Made by a program: the position numbers and the translations under genes
Notes under the pieces: generated by a model
Database searches by the model: none
The model's input: only the letters and a program-made list of their open reading frames with translations
What the model was told of the DNA's origin: nothing
DNA from: Clostridium_AI sp002297865
Lineage (GTDB): Bacteria > Bacillota > Clostridia > Lachnospirales > Lachnospiraceae
NCBI GenBank assembly: GCA_937903005.1
Contig: CALFNR010000068.1
Span: 15,068-79,067 of the forward strand
Length of the DNA: 64,000 nt
Direction: 5' to 3'
In this document: positions 60,039-64,000 of the stretch, piece by piece
Layout: the number at the start of each line of letters is the position of its first letter
Numbering within the stretch: the first letter of the stretch is position 1

Positions 60039-60326
60039 TTAATCTTCTACAATTGCTACGATATCGTTTTGTTTTACGATAATGAATTCTTCACCATCTA
60101 ATTTTACATTTGTTCCTGCATATTTTTGATATATAACTTTATCGCCAGCTTTTACTTGCATTGTAACTTCTTTACCATCTACAACACCGCCAGGACCTAC
60201 TGCAACAACTTCAGCCTGCTGTGGTTTTTCCTGTGCTTGACCTGGTAATACGATACCTGATTTTGTTGTTTCTTCTGCTTCTAATTGTTTTAACACTACT
60301 TTGTCGCCTAAAGGTACTAATTTCAT
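60039..60326 (-). CDS. groES: Co-chaperonin GroES (Hsp10)
   Basis: It has 95 residues, the normal length. MKLVPLGDKVVLKQLEAEET, the mobile loop TKSGIVLPGQAQEKPQQAE and the closing YAGTNVKLDGEEFIIVKQND are typical. AAGGAGGAAATAATC precedes the ATG. It is first in the operon, 46 bases downstream of a perfect CIRCE operator, so heat-shock control by HrcA is expected. Confidence 0.98.
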   Translation of the reverse strand: MKLVPLGDKVVLKQLEAEETTKSGIVLPGQAQEKPQQAEVVAVGPGGVVDGKEVTMQVKAGDKVIYQKYAGTNVKLDGEEFIIVKQNDIVAIVED

Positions 60327-60372
60327 GATTATTTCCTCCTTATATCTAAATCTAATTGTTTTCTCTGTGTTG

Positions 60373-60399
60373 TTAGCACTCGCATTAACTGAGTGCTAA
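60373..60399 (-). promoter_or_regulatory. CIRCE operator (HrcA binding site) of groESL
   Basis: Perfect TTAGCACTC-N9-GAGTGCTAA inverted repeat. It lies just downstream of the -10 element, overlapping the early transcribed region, the usual place for HrcA repression. Confidence 0.97.
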
Positions 60400-60410
60400 C
60401 TTTTAAACAT

Positions 60411-60439
60411 ATATTAGTCAATTTTCTAGTTTTGTGCAA
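60411..60439 (-). promoter_or_regulatory. Sigma-A promoter of groESL
   Basis: Minus strand TTGCAC (60439-60434), 17 bases, TAATAT (60416-60411). The start point would fall about 5 bases before CIRCE. The rest of the 60327-60639 gap holds no gene that I can see. Confidence 0.75.
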
Positions 60440-60639
60440 CTTATGATGTGTTGTAAAATAAGTGTCTTTATGGCTTAAACTCTTCTATTCTTTTATTTTC
60501 TCCTGTTTACTCATTTTTTCTTTTTTCTTCATAGGAGTATATCCATCTAATCAGTATTTTATGCATTCTATTCTATTGTATACATTGTATTCTTAGTTAT
60601 GCTATAATATTCTTACCTACATTACCTGCAATAGAAAGG

Positions 60640-61374
60640 ATGAGTGGCTTGAAAGAAAAACTATATACCATTCCCGTTACAGACGCCTTCCAGAAAGACA
60701 GTGAATGTCCCCTATGTACTATGTTTCATGAGTTAGAAACTCAGAGCATTGAATATACCATGGGTCCAAGCTACATGGAAGACGATACCCGTGCTGAAAC
60801 AGATAAGGCTGGATTCTGTCAGAAACACATTAAACTGATGTATGCCAATCAGAATCGACTTGGTATCTCTTTGATTCTTGGCACACACATGGATGAAGTC
60901 ATAAAGAACTTAGAACGATTAAGCAAAAATGGAAAACCAGCAACAGGTTCACTATTTAAGAAGCCTGCTTATACTGATGTGAAATCCTACATAGATTACC
61001 TAGAAGGAAATTGTTTTGTATGTAACCGGATCAATAACACATTTGAACGTTATATTGCTACTATCTTCTATTTATATAAAACGGAAGAAGATTTTCGTAA
61101 TACATTTCGTTCATCAAAAGGTTTTTGTACGAAACATTACGGTATGCTTTACCAGATGGCTGGCAGCAGCTTAAACGGTACAACCTTAAATGAGTTTATT
61201 GATGATTTAAACAAGTTATACCTGGAAAATATGAAACGAGTCAAAGAAGATTTGGAATGGTTCCGAGATAAATTTGATTATCGGAATCAAGATGCGCCTT
61301 GGAAGAATTCCAGGGATGCTGTGCCAAGAACTTTGATGAAAATGAATTCTGTTATGGAAGATGAATTGGAGTAG
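60640..61374 (+). CDS. Cysteine/histidine-motif protein (DUF6062-like), possible zinc binder
   Basis: It has 244 residues. The layout is a duplicated module: CPLCTMFHELE (about residue 23) with FCQKHIKLMY (about 59), then CFVCNRINNTFERY (about 128) with FCTKHYGMLYQMA (about 165). Each half thus has CxxC followed by CxxH, suggesting two metal sites in a helical protein. I believe this matches an uncharacterised Clostridia family (DUF6062), from memory only. The ATG at 60640 sits directly on AGAAAGG with no spacing; a TTG at 60649 (giving MKEKLYTIPVTDAF) has better spacing and may be the real start. It is monocistronic. Confidence 0.8.
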   Translation: MSGLKEKLYTIPVTDAFQKDSECPLCTMFHELETQSIEYTMGPSYMEDDTRAETDKAGFCQKHIKLMYANQNRLGISLILGTHMDEVIKNLERLSKNGKPATGSLFKKPAYTDVKSYIDYLEGNCFVCNRINNTFERYIATIFYLYKTEEDFRNTFRSSKGFCTKHYGMLYQMAGSSLNGTTLNEFIDDLNKLYLENMKRVKEDLEWFRDKFDYRNQDAPWKNSRDAVPRTLMKMNSVMEDELE

Positions 61375-61380
61375 CAAAAA

Positions 61381-61413
61381 CAGACTTATAACTTTCAAAC
61401 TGTTATAAGTCTG
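61381..61413. terminator. Bidirectional terminator between the Cys/His protein and chrA
   Basis: CAGACTTATAAC and GTTATAAGTCTG form a perfect 12-bp stem with a 9-base loop. T5 follows on the minus strand, so it ends the ChrA-cysNC transcript as well as the plus-strand gene. Confidence 0.85.
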
Positions 61414-61451
61414 CTTATTTCGTAAAGAAATATCCTCCAAATCTTTCTCGT

Positions 61452-62888
61452 CTATTTACCACAACACAAATTGCAGCACAATAAAGCAGCCACTATAGAT
61501 ATCCATATTCCTTGCATTCGATCTTTTTTCTTCCTTACAAGCATTTGATTCATACCATAAAGTATTCCCATACACAATACTGGGAACTGGTTATTGGTAA
61601 TATTCCTGCCTATTAATACGCTTTGATTAATCAAGGACAGAGCCACCGTAAGCATAAGCCCTGATACAATAACCCTAACCCAAGCTTTAAAAGAACGGAC
61701 TGCTTCCACTTCTGATAGTCTGCTATAGACATCACCAATTAGAAAGCAAATCCCACATGAGGCAGATACACTGCATGAAAAACCTGCTATTGCCACCATT
61801 AACCCTACTGCTATATTTCCTGTTGCATGATAACCGAACAAATATCCCATTCCAGTTAAGCATTTACATAAAATTGAACCTGGCAGCACATTTACAATAG
61901 GAACCAAATACATATAAAATTCTGACTCTTCTATAATTTTACCTTGTATAAAAATACTATCCGCTACTGTCAGATACGCATCTCCTCCACCAAATGAAAG
62001 CAAAGAAGATACTAATCCATTTCTAACAAACAGAGCACTTTTACTTGTTCCAAGATAGGCAATGAAAAGAGTTCCACCCAAAAAAGCAAGAAATGCCACA
62101 TATATGCTCCAATTTATCTTTTCCTTTTTCTGAGACAGCAAATCTATGTAATGTCTGCTCTTCCCAAAACAAAGAACTAACATGAGTACTTTGCACACTC
62201 TGCCTACCCATAATGTGTCCCATAAGGAAATCCTGCTGGCATCAAGGATGTATACCAAACTTAGCAGCACCGCTATACCATAAGATTTCTTACTTATGCC
62301 TTTTTGAACAGACAGCATCCAAAAGAACACGACTACAAAAATATCAACTGTCTTGAATGAAAAGAGAGGCTTTTGCGTTAACTGCAAAATACGATACAAA
62401 TTCTTTCCGCATGTCAAAGCAAAGACAAACAACATCAGAATCACTGCTTTTGCCTGTTCTCCTTCTTGTTTCTTTTGATGCACACTATCTTTTATATAAT
62501 TCGTAATAACACACAAAATGTAAGCTGTTATTCCAACGGAAAGAAAGGAGAACTGTTGCACTGCTTTTTCCCTAGAAAAAAACGTAACAGCTAAAAAAAG
62601 TATCGTCATCACTGCACCGGGAAGTGCCATGACGCTAGAAGCTAAAACAGCTCCTAACCATCCATTTGTCTTAGCTCCAACACTTCCCGCTATTTCAACT
62701 GGCAATGCACCTGGTGTAATACTGGCAATTACTACAGCATCTTCAAATTCCTCTTCCGATACCAGCTTTTCTTCTCTTACAAGTTTCTTTTCCATGAGAG
62801 GAATCAATCCACTACCGCCGCCAAATCCTAAGAATCCGATTTTTATCATAGATGATAGAAGAGCCGTTAAGCGCTTTTTCTTCTTCAT
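61452..62888 (-). CDS. ChrA-family chromate/oxyanion transporter, two-domain form
   Basis: Integral membrane protein, 478 residues, with two homologous halves. The first shows KIGFLGFGGGSGLIPLMEKK and ASITPGALPVEIAGSVGAK (about residues 15-75). The second shows SLLSFGGGDAYLTVADSIFI and VNVLPGSILCKCLTGMGYLF (about 290-345). The GFGGG...P-G pattern defines the CHR family. About ten membrane segments are visible. ChrA is known to export chromate and is inhibited by sulfate; here it lies 20 bases after cysNC on the same strand, suggesting a role with sulfate or a related oxyanion. A Cys-rich end (LLCCNLCCGK) is unusual. Confidence 0.85.
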   Translation of the reverse strand: MKKKKRLTALLSSMIKIGFLGFGGGSGLIPLMEKKLVREEKLVSEEEFEDAVVIASITPGALPVEIAGSVGAKTNGWLGAVLASSVMALPGAVMTILFLAVTFFSREKAVQQFSFLSVGITAYILCVITNYIKDSVHQKKQEGEQAKAVILMLFVFALTCGKNLYRILQLTQKPLFSFKTVDIFVVVFFWMLSVQKGISKKSYGIAVLLSLVYILDASRISLWDTLWVGRVCKVLMLVLCFGKSRHYIDLLSQKKEKINWSIYVAFLAFLGGTLFIAYLGTSKSALFVRNGLVSSLLSFGGGDAYLTVADSIFIQGKIIEESEFYMYLVPIVNVLPGSILCKCLTGMGYLFGYHATGNIAVGLMVAIAGFSCSVSASCGICFLIGDVYSRLSEVEAVRSFKAWVRVIVSGLMLTVALSLINQSVLIGRNITNNQFPVLCMGILYGMNQMLVRKKKDRMQGIWISIVAALLCCNLCCGK

Positions 62889-62908
62889 AACAATTCAATA
62901 CACCTCTT

Positions 62909-64000
62909 CTACATTATTCTTCTTTGAATCCCATCTATTATCTGCTTCACACAAGCCTCTACTGTACATCCTTCTGTATGGACTACAATATCTGCTTGAA
63001 CTGGCACCTCAAATGGACTTGTAATTCCTGTAAAGTTTGGTATTTGATTATTTCTGGCCTTTTTATAAAGTCCTTTTACGTCCCTTCTTTCACATTCTTC
63101 CAAAGAAGTATCTACATACACTTCTACAAAGTTCTCGGAACCAATTATATTTTTTGCATTCTGTCTGTCCATTTCATAAGGTGAAATAAACGAAGTAATC
63201 ACAATGAGCCCCGCATCATTCATAAGCTTGGAGACCTCTGCGACTCTACGGATATTCTCAATTCTGTCCTTTTCTTCAAATCCAAGATCCTTGTTAAGTC
63301 CCATCCGAACATTATCCCCATCTAAGAGCATGGTGTATTTTCCATCTATGCTTAAAGCTTTCTCCAATTCATTGGCTAAGGTAGATTTTCCTGAACCACT
63401 TAGCCCTGTAAACCAAAGGGTAAATGGTTTCTGCTGCATTTTCTGTGCACGGACTTCTCTTGTGATATCCAGCTTCTGCCAAGTAATATTTTCTGAACGC
63501 CTCAAAGCAAAATTTATAACACCACAAGCCGATGTCATATTGGTAAAACGATCTATCAGAATAAACCTGCCAAGCGCCTTATGCTCTTGAAAGGAACTGA
63601 ATACTGTATTCTCAGCCAGTGCAAATTCACAAACTGCGATTTCATTTTTTAGAACGCTTTGACCTCTTAACTGGCTTCCTGTATTCACATCTATTTTATA
63701 CTTGATAGACATAACAGTTGCTGAAACGGTCTTAGTTGCAATCTTCATTAAAAATGTTCTTCCCTGCACCAGTTCATGATCATCCATCCACAAAACATTT
63801 CCTTGAAACATCTTTGTCTGCTTTAAGTCCGTTCCACGTGCCAATACACAACCTCTGGATACATCCACTTCTTTTTCCAACTGAATGGTCACTGCTTGTC
63901 CTGCCTCTACCTGATTCACACTCTTTGTCGCACAAAGCAGGGACTGTACTTGACTCCTTTCTCCACTTGGCAAGATGGTCACTTCATCACCTACTGAAAT
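62909..64000 (-). CDS. cysNC: Sulfate adenylyltransferase large subunit fused to APS kinase, 5' part outside the window
   Basis: The 364 visible residues run off the window edge. About the first 150 residues are the EF-Tu-like domains 2 and 3 of CysN (SVGDEVTILPSGERSQVQSL, VDVSRGCVLARGTD). From about residue 195 an APS kinase follows: P-loop LWFTGLSGSGKSTLANELE, LLDGDNVRMGLNKDLGFEE, VITSFISPYEMDRQNAK and VDTSLEECERRDVKGLYKKA. Together they make APS then PAPS from sulfate and ATP. The GTPase domain and cysD should lie further upstream on the minus strand. The gene probably forms an operon with the ChrA-like transporter. Confidence 0.93.
   Translation of the reverse strand: MSVGDEVTILPSGERSQVQSLLCATKSVNQVEAGQAVTIQLEKEVDVSRGCVLARGTDLKQTKMFQGNVLWMDDHELVQGRTFLMKIATKTVSATVMSIKYKIDVNTGSQLRGQSVLKNEIAVCEFALAENTVFSSFQEHKALGRFILIDRFTNMTSACGVINFALRRSENITWQKLDITREVRAQKMQQKPFTLWFTGLSGSGKSTLANELEKALSIDGKYTMLLDGDNVRMGLNKDLGFEEKDRIENIRRVAEVSKLMNDAGLIVITSFISPYEMDRQNAKNIIGSENFVEVYVDTSLEECERRDVKGLYKKARNNQIPNFTGITSPFEVPVQADIVVHTEGCTVEACVKQIIDGIQRRIM

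Noticed and set aside
1..64000. tRNA genes, CRISPR arrays, transposases, prophage genes
   Set aside because: Looked for across the window; no clover-leaf T-loop/CCA sequences, no regularly spaced repeats, and no transposase, integrase or phage structural proteins were recognised.

Overview
The window looks like a chromosomal segment of a low-GC, Gram-positive anaerobe of the Clostridia, most probably a Lachnospiraceae-type bacterium. This is inferred from gene content and style: strong AGGAGG ribosome binding sites, a T-box leader, a CIRCE operator, a dgt-dnaG-rpoD-trmK block, a TGS-type nucleoside kinase, a homocysteine methyltransferase/MTHFR fusion and agr-like signalling genes. Most genes lie on the minus strand. 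The plus strand carries only rnpB, mutY, a bacteriocin-like cluster and one cysteine-rich protein. No tRNA, CRISPR array, intact insertion sequence or prophage was seen.

Layout. 1-6.2 kb: serC (3' end cut) and a branched-chain operon leuB-ilvD-ilvB behind a T-box leader whose specifier reads as GUA (valine). 6.2-7.5 kb: an unknown protein and RNase P RNA. 7.5-14.2 kb: nucleoside kinase, trmK, rpoD, dnaG and dgt, the macromolecular-synthesis block. 14.2-17.4 kb: feoAB iron uptake and aroD. 17.5-19.7 kb: an agr-like response regulator, a sensor kinase and a 47-residue AgrD-like peptide gene, with no agrB beside them. 19.9-26.1 kb: HAD phosphatase, metY, mutY, a secreted CAP/fibronectin protein and ilvN-ilvC. 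26.7-29.7 kb: an AT-rich plus-strand cluster resembling a lactococcin 972-type bacteriocin with its ABC transporter. 30-38 kb: an LCP protein, two glycosyltransferases, B12-dependent methionine synthase, the homocysteine methyltransferase/MTHFR fusion and an amidase. 38.3-39.7 kb: pyruvate kinase. 39.9-43.9 kb: a second secreted-peptide plus ABC-transporter cluster whose first gene looks damaged at its 5' end by a REP-like palindrome. 43.9-54.3 kb: a single 3,492-residue secreted protein. 54.6-64 kb: guaB, a membrane protein, an AAA ATPase, groESL under CIRCE/HrcA control, a CxxC/CxxH protein, a ChrA-type transporter and the 3' part of cysNC.

How the parts fit. Valine/leucine synthesis is split: the catalytic AHAS subunit (ilvB) sits with ilvD and leuB under tRNA-sensing attenuation, while the regulatory subunit (ilvN) sits with ilvC behind its own promoter 23 kb away. 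Methionine synthesis is represented by metY, metH and the MTHFR fusion. Sulfate activation (cysNC) sits next to a ChrA-family oxyanion transporter.

Most unusual points. (1) A dispersed non-coding repeat occurs in four copies (5721, 12861, 38009, 56834). It has covarying hairpins, and its right end abuts a terminator T-tract in at least three cases. (2) There is an AgrD-like peptide without AgrB. (3) Two separate loci pair a secreted peptide with an ABC transporter, one of them apparently truncated by a palindrome. (4) There is a giant secreted protein with no recognisable anchor.
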